From contig JAXGPP010000008.1 of assembly GCA_040766885.1 (NCBI GenBank), forward strand, positions 186,001 to 250,000: a stretch of DNA of 64,000 nucleotides, in the 5' to 3' direction. Source of the DNA: JAXGPP01 sp040766885. Its GTDB lineage: Bacteria; Planctomycetota; Planctomycetia; Pirellulales; Thermoguttaceae. Position numbers and translations under genes: made by a program. The stretch's first letter is position 1; each line of letters opens with the position of its first letter. The notes under the pieces were generated by a model, which saw only the letters and a list, made by a program, of their open reading frames with translations, was not told the origin of the DNA and searched no databases. This document shows, one piece after another, positions 8,785 to 17,752 of this stretch.

Positions 8785-9657
8785 TCACAGTTCAACCTGT
8801 TCGAGGAACTTGAGGCTCTGCGGCACCTGTTCGAGGACGGTGGGCGATTCGTCCTCGATGAAGTAGTACTTCACGCCCACTTCCTGGGCCGCGCGGAGCA
8901 ACTCGGGCCATTTCACCTGCCCCGTGCCCAGGGCCACGTCATTCGTCAAGTCGGTATGCCCGGCGAGGCTACCCGTCGGCACCCCCTTCTTGAGGTCTTT
9001 CAGGTGCAGAAGCAGCCAGCGGTCCGGGTACTTCTTCAGCAGCGCCGCCGGATCCTGGCCTGGAAACACCGTCCACAACACGTCCATCTGGAAGTGCACG
9101 TACTTCGGATCGGTCTTGGCCACCAACAGGTCGAAGAGCGTCCCGTCCTTGTACGGCGCAAATTCGTAACCGTGGTTGTGGTAGTAAAACTTCATTCCCG
9201 CTTCGGCAATCGCTTTGCCGGCGGCATTGAACACCTCGGCCGCCGCGAGGCACTGCTTCTCGTCGAACGGCGATTGATGGTCGATCCAGGCGCAGCCAAT
9301 GTAGATCTGCCCCAGTTCCTTCGCTTCCCGGATCACACCCTGAACATCATCGCGAAGCCGCCCGTACGGGGCGTGGCCGCCGATGGCCACCAGCCCGCGC
9401 TTGTCGAGTTCCGCCCTGAAGGCGGCTGTCGACATGCCGTAGGTGCCAGCGGCTTCGACGTACTTGAAACCCCATTCGCGAACCTTGTCGAGCGTCGGGG
9501 CAACCCCTTCCTTGGCGAACATGTCGCGAAGGCTGTAGAGCTGCAGCCCGACGGGCCCCTTGAACGTCGCGCTTTCGCCAACTCCGGCCGAAGCGATCGA
9601 AGCCGCCGTGGTGGCGACGAGCAGAGTGAACACAATTAACAGAAGCAACTTTCGCAT
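8785..9657 (-). CDS. Secreted sugar phosphate isomerase/epimerase-type TIM barrel
   Basis: A 290-residue exported protein of the xylose isomerase-like / AP endonuclease 2 superfamily. A signal peptide (LLLLIVFTLLVATTAASIASAG) precedes the barrel. VGLQLYSLRDMFAKEG is the first strand signature; FKYVEAAGTYGMS, IYIGCAW, MKFYYHNHGYEFAPY, VHFQMDVLWTVFPGQD and WLLLHLKDLKKG follow the barrel order, and the last metal-ligand-type segment is YYFIEDESPTVL. Residues E, H, D and E at these positions are those that bind the divalent metal in relatives. Characterised relatives isomerise or beta-eliminate 3-keto sugars. The neighbouring Gfo/Idh and DUF1080 genes on the same strand support such a role, though the substrate is inferred. 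Confidence 0.88.
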   Translation of the reverse strand: MRKLLLLIVFTLLVATTAASIASAGVGESATFKGPVGLQLYSLRDMFAKEGVAPTLDKVREWGFKYVEAAGTYGMSTAAFRAELDKRGLVAIGGHAPYGRLRDDVQGVIREAKELGQIYIGCAWIDHQSPFDEKQCLAAAEVFNAAGKAIAEAGMKFYYHNHGYEFAPYKDGTLFDLLVAKTDPKYVHFQMDVLWTVFPGQDPAALLKKYPDRWLLLHLKDLKKGVPTGSLAGHTDLTNDVALGTGQVKWPELLRAAQEVGVKYYFIEDESPTVLEQVPQSLKFLEQVEL

Positions 9658-9723
9658 GGGCTAATCTCCTCAAGCACGCTTTCGCGCGGATTTGACCGTC
9701 AAATACTGGTATGTTCTGCTTGT

Positions 9724-9772
9724 GTTGCAGGCGTCTCGCCTGCCTCAATGCAGCCGAGACGGCTGCACCACA
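9724..9772. repeat. Paired short hairpins in intergenic DNA
   Basis: Two perfect small palindromes lie side by side: GCAGGCG-TCT-CGCCTGC and GCAGCCG-AGA-CGGCTGC. They look like a dispersed intergenic repeat of the REP type. They fall between the DUF1080 gene and the TIM-barrel gene, downstream of the former, and could stabilise or end its transcript; no T-run follows. Confidence 0.6.
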
Positions 9773-9792
9773 AGCGAGTGTGTCCGGACCTC

Positions 9793-10557
9793 CTATTCCA
9801 CCTTGGGCTCGGCGACGCGCCCACCCTTGATCTCAGCCAGCTCGCGGACCCAGACGTTGCGGAACCGCACCGGGTTGCCGTGGAACTGCAATTCCAGCGG
9901 CAGCTTGTCGGGATGCGCCTCATAGGCAGGCGGCCGGTGGTAAGGCGTGTCCCCTTCAAGTTTGAAGTGGTTCTGTACCAGTACGCCGTTGTGGAGCACG
10001 GTCACGTAGGCCGGCTCAACAAGCTTGTCGCCCTCGAACTTGGGCGCGGTCCAGATGATGTCGTAAGTCTGCCACTCACCCGGCTTGCGCGAGGCGTTCA
10101 CCAGCGGCGGATGTTGCTTGTAGATCGCCGCGGCCTGGCCGTCGTAGTAGGTCTGGTTTTCGTACGAATCGAGAATCTGGACCTCGTAGCGGCCCATGAT
10201 CATGACGCCGCTGTTGCCCCGGCCCTGTCCCGAGCCCTCAACCTTCTCGGGTGTGGCAAACTCGACGTGCAGTTGCATGTCGCCAAAGGGCTGCTTCGTG
10301 CTGATGCCGCCTCCGGCCGAGATGGCGTATCCATCCTCGATCTTCCACTTCTCGCCGCCATTCCAGGCCGAGAGGTCTTTGCCGTCGAACAGGACGATCG
10401 CATCCGAAGGTGGTCCGCCCGGCGGGCCCGGATCGACCATTTTTGGCTCGTCCCACTTGATGCCCGGCTTATACTCGGCGGCAACGCCTGCCGAAACGAC
10501 GATGGCCAGGGCCAGGACGGCCAGGCCGCACAACTTCAGTGTCGCCAGTCTTGACAT
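9793..10557 (-). CDS. Secreted DUF1080 protein (3-keto-disaccharide hydrolase type)
   Basis: A 254-residue secreted protein. The open frame extends upstream to 10800 but that part is the translated repeat element; ATG 10557 has GGAGGAG 10 nt upstream and is followed by a clean signal peptide (LCGLAVLALAIVVSAGVAA). The DUF1080 core is complete: SDAIVLFDGKDLSAWNGG, a GGGISTKQPFGDMQLHVEF strand, the signature NSGVMIMGRYEVQILDSYEN, WQTYDIIWTAPKF, and VTVLHNGVLVQNHF near the end. It is closely similar to planctomycete and verrucomicrobial DUF1080 proteins annotated as 3-keto-disaccharide hydrolases. It is the first gene of the minus-strand set continuing to the TIM barrel and Gfo/Idh genes. Confidence 0.9.
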   Translation of the reverse strand: MSRLATLKLCGLAVLALAIVVSAGVAAEYKPGIKWDEPKMVDPGPPGGPPSDAIVLFDGKDLSAWNGGEKWKIEDGYAISAGGGISTKQPFGDMQLHVEFATPEKVEGSGQGRGNSGVMIMGRYEVQILDSYENQTYYDGQAAAIYKQHPPLVNASRKPGEWQTYDIIWTAPKFEGDKLVEPAYVTVLHNGVLVQNHFKLEGDTPYHRPPAYEAHPDKLPLELQFHGNPVRFRNVWVRELAEIKGGRVAEPKVE

Positions 10558-10703
10558 CGAAGCACAACTCCTCCAGGTGGTACGAAAAAACAGAGACTCT
10601 GCGGCCGGACCGATTCGGCCAATGGTCCAACATAATCTGCTCGCCCGGCGGAAGCAAAGCGCCCGCGTGCGGCAACGCTCCGCCCCAACAAAGCAGCCGC
10701 AAC

Positions 10704-10860
10704 AAAGTAGGCCCGCAGTCCCTGCAGGCTTTTCGCCAGAGCAGCCCGCCAAAGTAGGCCCGCAGTCCCCTGCGGGCTTTTCACCAGAACAGCCCGCCAA
10801 AGTAGGCCCGCAGTCCCCTGCGGGCTTTCAAGCGACCCCGCAGTCCCGGCGGGCTCTCCC
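10704..10860. repeat. Tandem ~48-bp repeat with internal palindrome
   Basis: Three units starting AAAGTAGGCCCGCAG begin at 10704, 10751 and 10799 (periods 47 and 48), with a degenerate fourth at about 10838. Each unit contains the hairpin GCCCGCAG-tccc-CTGCGGGC; the first is slightly diverged (CTGCAGGC). The array sits between the divergent DUF1080 and GH95 genes, upstream of both starts. It also creates a spurious upstream extension of the DUF1080 reading frame. Confidence 0.85.
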
Positions 10861-11003
10861 AAACCAACCGCCGTCCGTAGCCACGCCCCCTCGCCCCGTT
10901 CGCTGTACGCGACGCGACGTCGCCTCTACGATCGGCCCGCGGCGGCGGATATGCTGAAGGGCCTCGGCTCAGGCAGACAGAATCACAACTCGCGAGCTAA
11001 CCG

Positions 11004-13190
11004 ATGGCCATCCTGACGCACCTCCTGCTCATCGCGATTGCGGCGGCCGAACCGGCGGCCGGCGAAGCGGACCTTACGCTCTCGTATCGCCAGCCCGCCC
11101 GACAATGGGCGGCCGAGGCTCTACCGGTCGGAAACGGACGGCTGGGCGCGATGGTGTTCGGCGCAGTCGAGCGCGAGCGCATCCAGTTCAACGAAGACAG
11201 CCTGTGGACGGGTGACGCAAACCCGTCGGGCGAGTACGACACGATGGGTGCCTACCAGAACTTTGGCGACCTGTTCATATCGGCCGAAGACTCGGACGAG
11301 CCCCAAGAATATCGTCGCGAGCTGGACCTGGCTTCCGGCGTGGCGCGGGTCGAGTTTCGGTTTGGCAACGTGCGCCACCGCCGCGAAGTGTTCGTCACCC
11401 ATCCGGATCAGGTGCTGGTCGTCCGCTGGACCGCCGATCGCCCCGGCGCCATCTCGGGCGTCGTGGGCCTTCAAGGGGCACATGGCGAGAAGACCGCCGT
11501 CGACGGTTCGGCATTGACCTTCGCCGGCGCGCTCAACAACGGTCTTGAGTACGAAGCGATCGCGCGCGTTATCGCCCGTGGAGGCGCGGTGCGGGCCGAT
11601 GGCAATCAGTTGCGGCTCGTCGCATGCGACGAAGTCCTCGTGCTCCTCGCCGCCGGGACCGACTATACCATGGACGCGGCCAGCGGCTTTCGCGGCCCGC
11701 CGCCGGGCGAGCGGCTGCGGGCACAGATCGCGGCCGCCGCCGGGCGCTCATTCGAGGAACTCCTCGAGCGGCATGTTCGCGACTACCAGGGGCTGTTCAA
11801 CCGCGTCCGACTCACGCTCGGTGAGCCGTCCGGCCAGTTGGCCGGTCTGCCGACCGACGAGCGGTTGTCGCGCTACTCCGGCGGCGGCGAAGACCCGCAA
11901 CTCGAATCGCTGCTGTTCCACTACGGCCGCTACCTGCTGATCGCCTCGTCGCGACGGCCCGGATTGCCCGCCAATCTACAGGGACTGTGGAACGACAGCA
12001 ATTCGCCTCCCTGGCACAGCGACTACCACGTGAACATCAACGTCCAGATGAACTACTGGCCCGCAGAGCCGGCGAACCTGGCCGAGTGCCATCTGCCCCT
12101 GATCGATCTCGTCGCCAGTCAGCTTGAGCCCTGGCGGAAAGCAACCCAGGCCGCACCCGAGTTCCAGACCGGCCGCCCGGTCCGCGGCTGGGCGGTGCGG
12201 ACGTCGCACAATACGATGGGCGGCCTGGGCTGGCAGTGGGACAAGACGGCCAATGCCTGGTACTGCCTGCACCTCTGGGAGCACTACGCGTTCGGCGCCG
12301 ATCGCGATTATCTGCACGAGACGGCCTATCCGATCATCAAGGAGACCTGCCAGTTCTGGGAGGACCATCTCAAGCGATTGCCCGACGGCAGTCTCGTCGT
12401 ACCCGACGGCTGGTCGCCCGAGCACGGCCCGCACGAAGACGGCGTGAGCTACAACCAGCAGATCGTCTACGACTTGTTTACCAATTACGTCGCGGCGGCC
12501 GATGTGCTGGGGGTCGATCGTGAGTACCGCGACCGGATCGCCGCCATGCGCGACAAGCTCGTGGGCCCCAGGATCGGCCGCTGGGGCCAGTTGCAGGAGT
12601 GGATGGCCGACCGCGACGACCCCAAGGACGAGCACCGGCACACCTCGCACCTGTTCGCCGTCTATCCTGGCAGCCAGATCTCGGCTGCCCGGACGCCGGA
12701 ACTCGCCCGGGCAGCCGCCGTGTCGCTTGAAGCACGCGGCACGGCCGGCGACAGCCGGCGAAGCTGGACCTGGCCGTGGCGTTGCGCCCTCTGGGCACGG
12801 CTCCGCCAGGGCGATCGCGCGCACGAGATGATCCGCGGCCTCCTCACACACAACGTGCTGCCGAACCTGTTCGGCAATCATCCGCCGTTCCAGATGGACG
12901 GCAACTTCGGCTACACGGCGGCCGTCTGCGAGATGCTCGTCCAGAGCCACGCCGGCGAGATCGACCTGCTGCCCGCGCTGCCCAAGGCCTGGCCCAGAGG
13001 CGAGGTACACGGCCTGCGGGCCCGCGGCGGGTTCGAGGTCGACCTGGCTTGGCGCGACGGCAAGCTCGAGCAGGCCACCATACGTTCCAGCCGTGGCGGA
13101 CCGTGCACCGTTCGCTACGGTGAAACCGTCCGGCGGCTTGAGGTCGCCGCGGGCGAGTCGCAGCAATTCGCACTTGGCGGCGAGAAGTAG
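11004..13190 (+). CDS. GH95-type alpha-L-fucosidase / alpha-L-galactosidase
   Basis: A 728-residue secreted glycoside hydrolase with a short signal peptide (LTHLLLIAIAAAEPA). The N-terminal beta domain shows WAAEALPVGNGRLGAMVFG and IQFNEDSLWTGD, the (alpha/alpha)6 barrel includes GLPANLQGLWNDSNSPPW and YHVNINVQMNYWP (about 341-352), then PDGWSPEHGPHEDG with Glu473, and WGQLQEWMAD..HRHTSHLFAVYPG. In GH95 enzymes the two Asn of the NxNxQ(M/N) motif assist the base and the Glu of the SPE motif is the acid; both are present here. It would release terminal L-fucose or L-galactose from glycans by inversion. It leads a run of four co-oriented secreted glycan enzymes. Confidence 0.92.
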   Translation: MAILTHLLLIAIAAAEPAAGEADLTLSYRQPARQWAAEALPVGNGRLGAMVFGAVERERIQFNEDSLWTGDANPSGEYDTMGAYQNFGDLFISAEDSDEPQEYRRELDLASGVARVEFRFGNVRHRREVFVTHPDQVLVVRWTADRPGAISGVVGLQGAHGEKTAVDGSALTFAGALNNGLEYEAIARVIARGGAVRADGNQLRLVACDEVLVLLAAGTDYTMDAASGFRGPPPGERLRAQIAAAAGRSFEELLERHVRDYQGLFNRVRLTLGEPSGQLAGLPTDERLSRYSGGGEDPQLESLLFHYGRYLLIASSRRPGLPANLQGLWNDSNSPPWHSDYHVNINVQMNYWPAEPANLAECHLPLIDLVASQLEPWRKATQAAPEFQTGRPVRGWAVRTSHNTMGGLGWQWDKTANAWYCLHLWEHYAFGADRDYLHETAYPIIKETCQFWEDHLKRLPDGSLVVPDGWSPEHGPHEDGVSYNQQIVYDLFTNYVAAADVLGVDREYRDRIAAMRDKLVGPRIGRWGQLQEWMADRDDPKDEHRHTSHLFAVYPGSQISAARTPELARAAAVSLEARGTAGDSRRSWTWPWRCALWARLRQGDRAHEMIRGLLTHNVLPNLFGNHPPFQMDGNFGYTAAVCEMLVQSHAGEIDLLPALPKAWPRGEVHGLRARGGFEVDLAWRDGKLEQATIRSSRGGPCTVRYGETVRRLEVAAGESQQFALGGEK

Positions 13191-13227
13191 TCCCCCGAGA
13201 TATTTTCACCAGCCGCGGAGAGTCATC

Positions 13228-15282
13228 ATGAGAGTCTGGACCATACTGCTCGGCGCACTCGTCGCCGCGTCGGCCGCTCAGGCCGCGGAGACGCTGTTTA
13301 CATCCGGACCGCAGGAGTTTGCCGGAGCGAAATACTATTGGCTCGCCCAATGGAAGCTGGAGGTCACGCTGCCGGAAGACGTCACGGCCGGCGACCGCTT
13401 TGAGGTGCTGTTTGGAACCAAGGGACCGGCGAAGCGGACGCTCGCCTTCGAGTACGAGGGCCGCACGGGCACGCTCGCCGCGGTCCGGAGGCAGCCGTTC
13501 GAGTGGATCGAGCTTCCGCTGGGAAATCTTGTCGCCGGAAAGAAGATCCTGCTCTTCGGCCAGGGCAGCGAGGCGGTCGCGTTCCTGGCGGGCGTCCGCG
13601 TCACGGGCCAGTCGGCCGGAGAGGTGAAAGTGACGCCGGTCCCGGTCGGCAGCCTCGCGCTCGGCGGTAGCCAGTCGGCAACCTGGTCCGACTTGCCGGG
13701 ATTCGAGATAAACGACGAGAACCGCCGGGTGTGGCAATCGGACGCTGCCGCGCCCGACTGGCAACGGGCGGAGCGATCGGCGAGGTATGCCGGAGTCGCC
13801 CTTGGCAAAGTCCATCGCTGGCTCCACGACTGCTGCCTGCCGGTGCGCGACGCGAAGTCGGGCCTGTTCCGCCCCACCGGCGCCGAGTGGAACTATCGCG
13901 ACACGGCGGCCGACTGCTATCCGTTCTACGTCTGGGCGGCGCTGTTTACCGACGAGGAAGTGCTCAACACGGTGATGATCGAGGCCCTCCAGGCCGAGCA
14001 GCGGCTGTGCAACCATCTGGACTGCATTCCGGTGAGCTACGACATGGATGCGGGGCGGAAGCTGGAGATGGACTTCGACGCCATGATCTTCGGCGCGAGC
14101 GAGTACGCCAAGGACGGCCTGGTGCCGATCGTCGAACTCGCCGGCCGCGATTCCCCGTGGTGCGCGCGGATGCGCGAGATCGTCGACGATATCTTCCGGC
14201 ACGCACCCTACGAAACACCCTACGGCAAGATCCCGTCGACGAACGTGGAGGTCAATGGCGATCTGCTGCAGATCCTGCCGCGGCTTTACGGCATGACGGG
14301 CGACAGGAAGTATCTCGACTGGGCGCATCGGCTGGCCGACTACTATCTCCTGCCCGGCGGGTTCGTCCCCTCGCGGCTTTCGGACCATGGCTGCGAGATC
14401 ATCGGCGGGCTGGGGCTCTTGTTCGCCGTCGACGTCGAGGCCAGCCCGGAGAAGGCAGAGCAGTATCGGCCGCACCTGGAGCACCTGTTCGATGAAGTGC
14501 TCCGCCGCGGGACGAATTCCGATGGGATCATCATTGGCGACCTCCAGCCGACGCCGGGACCGCACGACAGCGTCACCACGCGCGACGGTTGGGGCTACGA
14601 TTTCGTCGGCTTCCTGGACTACGATCTCGCGCTGGGCACGACCCGCTACCGCGAGGCGATCCGCCGCCCGCTCACCAGCCTGCTCAAGCCGCGGTACCTG
14701 CATTTCAACTGGGATCACGGATCGCGCGACAACATCGCCGACTCGGTGGAAGGCGGACTGTACCTTCTGCGGCGGTATCCTACGCCCGAGGCCTTCCTCT
14801 GGGCCGACCGCGAGATCGCCACGCTGCTGGTCGATCACACCGATCCGAACCGTCTGTGGGGCGTGCACAAGCTGGAAGCGAACACGGTCCGCACGGTGCT
14901 CATCCACACGATGCTTCACACGCGGAATGCGATCGCGCGGCCCTGGCAAGCGGGGCTTGAGCTCGGCGCGGTTCCCTACGGCGGCGGGATCGGCGTGCTC
15001 ATGAAATCAGAGACGGCCTACGAGGGCCGGCTGCAATTCGACGTCCCGCGGCACCGGCTGACGTTCGGTTTTACCCAGGACTGGCCGCGGATGAACGCGG
15101 TGCCGGAGTGGTTCACCGTCGAGCCCGACGAGTCGCACCATTACGAGGTCCGCGATGCGGATACCGGCGCGGCGCAGGTCGTCTCGGGCTTATCGCTCCA
15201 GCGCGGCTGGCCCGTGCGGCTCCAGCCGGGCAAGCCGCTGCGGCTGGACGTGCGTCTGGTGAAGCCCAATAATCCCTCCTGA
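13228..15282 (+). CDS. Secreted alpha/alpha-toroid protein, probable glycan-active hypothetical
   Basis: A 684-residue protein starting at ATG 13228, 37 bases after the GH95 stop; upstream in-frame codons lie inside the GH95 gene. The signal peptide is RVWTILLGALVAASAAQA. A beta-rich N-terminal part (about 25-160) is followed by a long helical part with repeated hairpins (DTAADCYPFYVWAALF, NGDLLQILPRLYGMTGDRKY, HGCEIIGGLGLLFAVDVE, DGWGYDFVGFLDYDLALG, NIADSVEGGLYLLRRYP) characteristic of (alpha/alpha) toroids of glycoside hydrolases and polysaccharide lyases. I do not recognise a named family. Tight spacing places it in an operon with the GH95 and GH29-like genes, so action on the same fucosylated or uronic-acid-containing glycan is likely but unproven. 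Confidence 0.8.
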   Translation: MRVWTILLGALVAASAAQAAETLFTSGPQEFAGAKYYWLAQWKLEVTLPEDVTAGDRFEVLFGTKGPAKRTLAFEYEGRTGTLAAVRRQPFEWIELPLGNLVAGKKILLFGQGSEAVAFLAGVRVTGQSAGEVKVTPVPVGSLALGGSQSATWSDLPGFEINDENRRVWQSDAAAPDWQRAERSARYAGVALGKVHRWLHDCCLPVRDAKSGLFRPTGAEWNYRDTAADCYPFYVWAALFTDEEVLNTVMIEALQAEQRLCNHLDCIPVSYDMDAGRKLEMDFDAMIFGASEYAKDGLVPIVELAGRDSPWCARMREIVDDIFRHAPYETPYGKIPSTNVEVNGDLLQILPRLYGMTGDRKYLDWAHRLADYYLLPGGFVPSRLSDHGCEIIGGLGLLFAVDVEASPEKAEQYRPHLEHLFDEVLRRGTNSDGIIIGDLQPTPGPHDSVTTRDGWGYDFVGFLDYDLALGTTRYREAIRRPLTSLLKPRYLHFNWDHGSRDNIADSVEGGLYLLRRYPTPEAFLWADREIATLLVDHTDPNRLWGVHKLEANTVRTVLIHTMLHTRNAIARPWQAGLELGAVPYGGGIGVLMKSETAYEGRLQFDVPRHRLTFGFTQDWPRMNAVPEWFTVEPDESHHYEVRDADTGAAQVVSGLSLQRGWPVRLQPGKPLRLDVRLVKPNNPS

Positions 15283-15301
15283 CAGCGGCGGAGCACGACC
15301 G

Positions 15302-17662
15302 ATGAATCGATGCCTGCTCGTGAGCCTGGCAGGACTCTTCTTGTCCGCGGCATCACCGCCTGCCCTGCGGGGTGCGGAGAACGCCTCGTCCGGAGATCGG
15401 CCCTGCTGGCACCGCGCGCCGACGCTCAGCGTCATGACCGGCTTCATCTACGAGCCCTTGAGCCCCTACCCGGTTGAGAAGTGGCTGGAGAACCTGGGCA
15501 GTCGCTTCGACGCCGATCGATGGGTCGCCGACTTCAAGGAGGTCGGCGCGAGCCACGTGGTGTTCTACGACAAGTGGATCGATGGGCTGGTGTTCCATGA
15601 TACGAAAACCACGAACTTCAAGACCAGGCGTGACTTCCTGGGCGAACTGGCCGCGGCCTGCCAGCGCGGCGGCCTGCCCCTGGTGATCTATTTCAATGCG
15701 GTGAGCGACGGCAATCCGGAATTCGACGAGTGGTCGCTCCTGGACAAGGAGGGCAAACCGATCGTGTTCGGCCCGCGGTGGCCGACCCGCTACCAGACGC
15801 TCCATTCGCCGTTCCGCGAGAAATGCGTCGAGCAGGTTCGCGAATTGTTGAGCCACTACGGCCCGATCCACGGCATCTGGCACGATATCTTCCACGAGCG
15901 GCTCAACACGACGAGCCCCTGGACCGCGCAAGGCTACGAGCGGATGTTCGGCGAGCCGTTCGAATCGGCGACACCGGCGCGACTGGAGCAGTTCCATGCG
16001 CGGACGCTGGCCGGCTACCTCGACGAGATCGATCGCATCCGCCGGGAGCAGCGCCAGGACCAGTGCGTGTACACCGCCAATGGCTCGGGCAGCAGCTTCC
16101 TGGCCGGTGGATCATGGCGAAGCGATGTGGGCCTGCGGCTCCAGTACCTGTTCAACGAGGGACACAGTTTTTCGAACAATGAGCAACTGGCCCGCATGGC
16201 GTGGGCGCTACCCAAGCCGCTCGACATCAACCTGCTCTTGAACAAATCCTGGTTTGCACCGCTGGAGGATGTGCCCCCGCCGCCAGGTCTCACGATGCAA
16301 CAGGCGATCGCCGCCACGGCCATTGCGGTCTGCCAGGGCGCGGGCGTGAACTTCGCGCTCACGCCCGGCCACGACGGCCGGTTCGGCGAAGATCTCCAGC
16401 GGGCCAAGGCGGTCGGGGCATGGTTCCGAACGATCGCGCCTTGGCTCTCCGGCGCGGAGCCGGCGGCCGATGTGGGGATTGTCTGTGGACCTGAGGCGAA
16501 CATGGTCACCGAGATGCTCGCCCGGGCCGGCGTCGCCGCGCGGTGGATTGCGCCCGACGGACCGCTACCCGGATGCCAGTTGATCGTCGTTCCGCCGCGA
16601 AGCCCCATCGACGCGCGGCTCCGTGAGTTCGTCGATCATGGGGGCACGCTCGTCGCCCTGGGCGACATCGGCCCGGCGGCGGAGATCTTCGGTGTCACGC
16701 TGGCCGGCGACGCCCGCCTCGCTGCCGAACTTCAGGGGGCAACGATCCAGGTCGACTCGGAGTACAACGCCCAGTTCGCCGCCGCGAATGCCCTGGACGA
16801 TGATCCTCGGACCGCCTGGGCTTCGGGCGACGCCCCGATGCCGCATTGGGCGGAGATTACGATGCCGGAGCCGTTCGCCGTGGCGGCCGTCGAAGTGCAA
16901 AGCCGCGAGGGACCGTATCGGATGACCGACATCGACATCGAAGTACCTGAGGGCGGCGGCTGGCGGGTGGTGAAATCCATCCGCGGGGCGACTCAATCCA
17001 CTATCGCCGCACAACTCGACTCGCCCGTGGAGACGGCCCGCGTCCGCGTCAGCATCCTCCGCGAGACTTTCGAAGGCAGTGATCGCCAGTATGCCGACGT
17101 GGCATCGATCCGCGTGCTCGATGCGGCCGGCGTCAATCGCGCGCGCTCCGTATTCGAGCCGGTCCGCCTCTCCGGTGCGATTCAGGGATTGTTGCGGCCG
17201 TCGGCCGTCGCCGCGGCGCCCACCACGGCCGCGGTCCTCGCCCAGTTCGACCACGGCCAGAAACCGCCCGCGGTGCTCCGCAACCGGCTTGGCCGCGGCC
17301 AGGCGATCCTGGTGACGGCTCGCGAAGTGCCGGACGACATCGCGGTCTGGGATAGCCTGCGAAGCGTCACGCTTGGCGGACCGGATTTCACCGTCAGGGC
17401 AAGCGATCCCGAGCGGTTTCGCGTCATCCTGACACGCGTCGGCGACGCACGCGTCGCGCACGTGATCGATTCAGCCGTGCCGGCGGCGAATTACGAGCCC
17501 GAAGCGGTCGAGGTATCGCTCCTGGCACCCAGCGGTCTGGCAACCCGCGCCACGCTCAATGGCGATCGTGATACAATCTCCGTGGCAGTGGAGAACGGTC
17601 GCGTGAGCTTCACCGTCCATCCCGATCCGGTGGCGACCGTGATCCTGACGGCGGCAAAATGA
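15302..17662 (+). CDS. GH29-like secreted glycosidase with discoidin-type (F5/8C) module
   Basis: A 786-residue secreted protein starting 20 bases after the previous stop. After the signal peptide, residues ~35-370 form a TIM barrel resembling alpha-L-fucosidases: SHVVFYDKWIDGLVFHDTKT, FLGELAAACQRGGLPLVIYF, and YGPIHGIWHDIFHERLN, where the Asp after GIWH is where GH29 places its nucleophile. A glutaminase-like domain follows (VGIVCGPEANMVTEMLARAG, QLIVVPPRSPIDARLREFVDHGG), as in beta-galactosidase trimerisation-type modules. Then a discoidin-like sandwich (AANALDDDPRTAWASG, WAEITMPEPFAVAAVEVQS) and a C-terminal beta domain. Membership of GH29 itself is uncertain; a related clan-R enzyme is possible. 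Confidence 0.82.
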   Translation: MNRCLLVSLAGLFLSAASPPALRGAENASSGDRPCWHRAPTLSVMTGFIYEPLSPYPVEKWLENLGSRFDADRWVADFKEVGASHVVFYDKWIDGLVFHDTKTTNFKTRRDFLGELAAACQRGGLPLVIYFNAVSDGNPEFDEWSLLDKEGKPIVFGPRWPTRYQTLHSPFREKCVEQVRELLSHYGPIHGIWHDIFHERLNTTSPWTAQGYERMFGEPFESATPARLEQFHARTLAGYLDEIDRIRREQRQDQCVYTANGSGSSFLAGGSWRSDVGLRLQYLFNEGHSFSNNEQLARMAWALPKPLDINLLLNKSWFAPLEDVPPPPGLTMQQAIAATAIAVCQGAGVNFALTPGHDGRFGEDLQRAKAVGAWFRTIAPWLSGAEPAADVGIVCGPEANMVTEMLARAGVAARWIAPDGPLPGCQLIVVPPRSPIDARLREFVDHGGTLVALGDIGPAAEIFGVTLAGDARLAAELQGATIQVDSEYNAQFAAANALDDDPRTAWASGDAPMPHWAEITMPEPFAVAAVEVQSREGPYRMTDIDIEVPEGGGWRVVKSIRGATQSTIAAQLDSPVETARVRVSILRETFEGSDRQYADVASIRVLDAAGVNRARSVFEPVRLSGAIQGLLRPSAVAAAPTTAAVLAQFDHGQKPPAVLRNRLGRGQAILVTAREVPDDIAVWDSLRSVTLGGPDFTVRASDPERFRVILTRVGDARVAHVIDSAVPAANYEPEAVEVSLLAPSGLATRATLNGDRDTISVAVENGRVSFTVHPDPVATVILTAAK

Positions 17663-17752
17663 TCCGCGGCAGCCAGGAACTCGTGAAGGTCTGGCCGCTG
17701 GCTTCGCTCGTAGTTGCACGCAGAGCACAACAAGCAAAGAGAGGGAACTTCA

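Noticed and set aside
12844..14949. A 701-codon minus-strand open frame
   Set aside because: It covers the antisense of the GH95 and toroid genes and shows no domain, signal or ribosome site.
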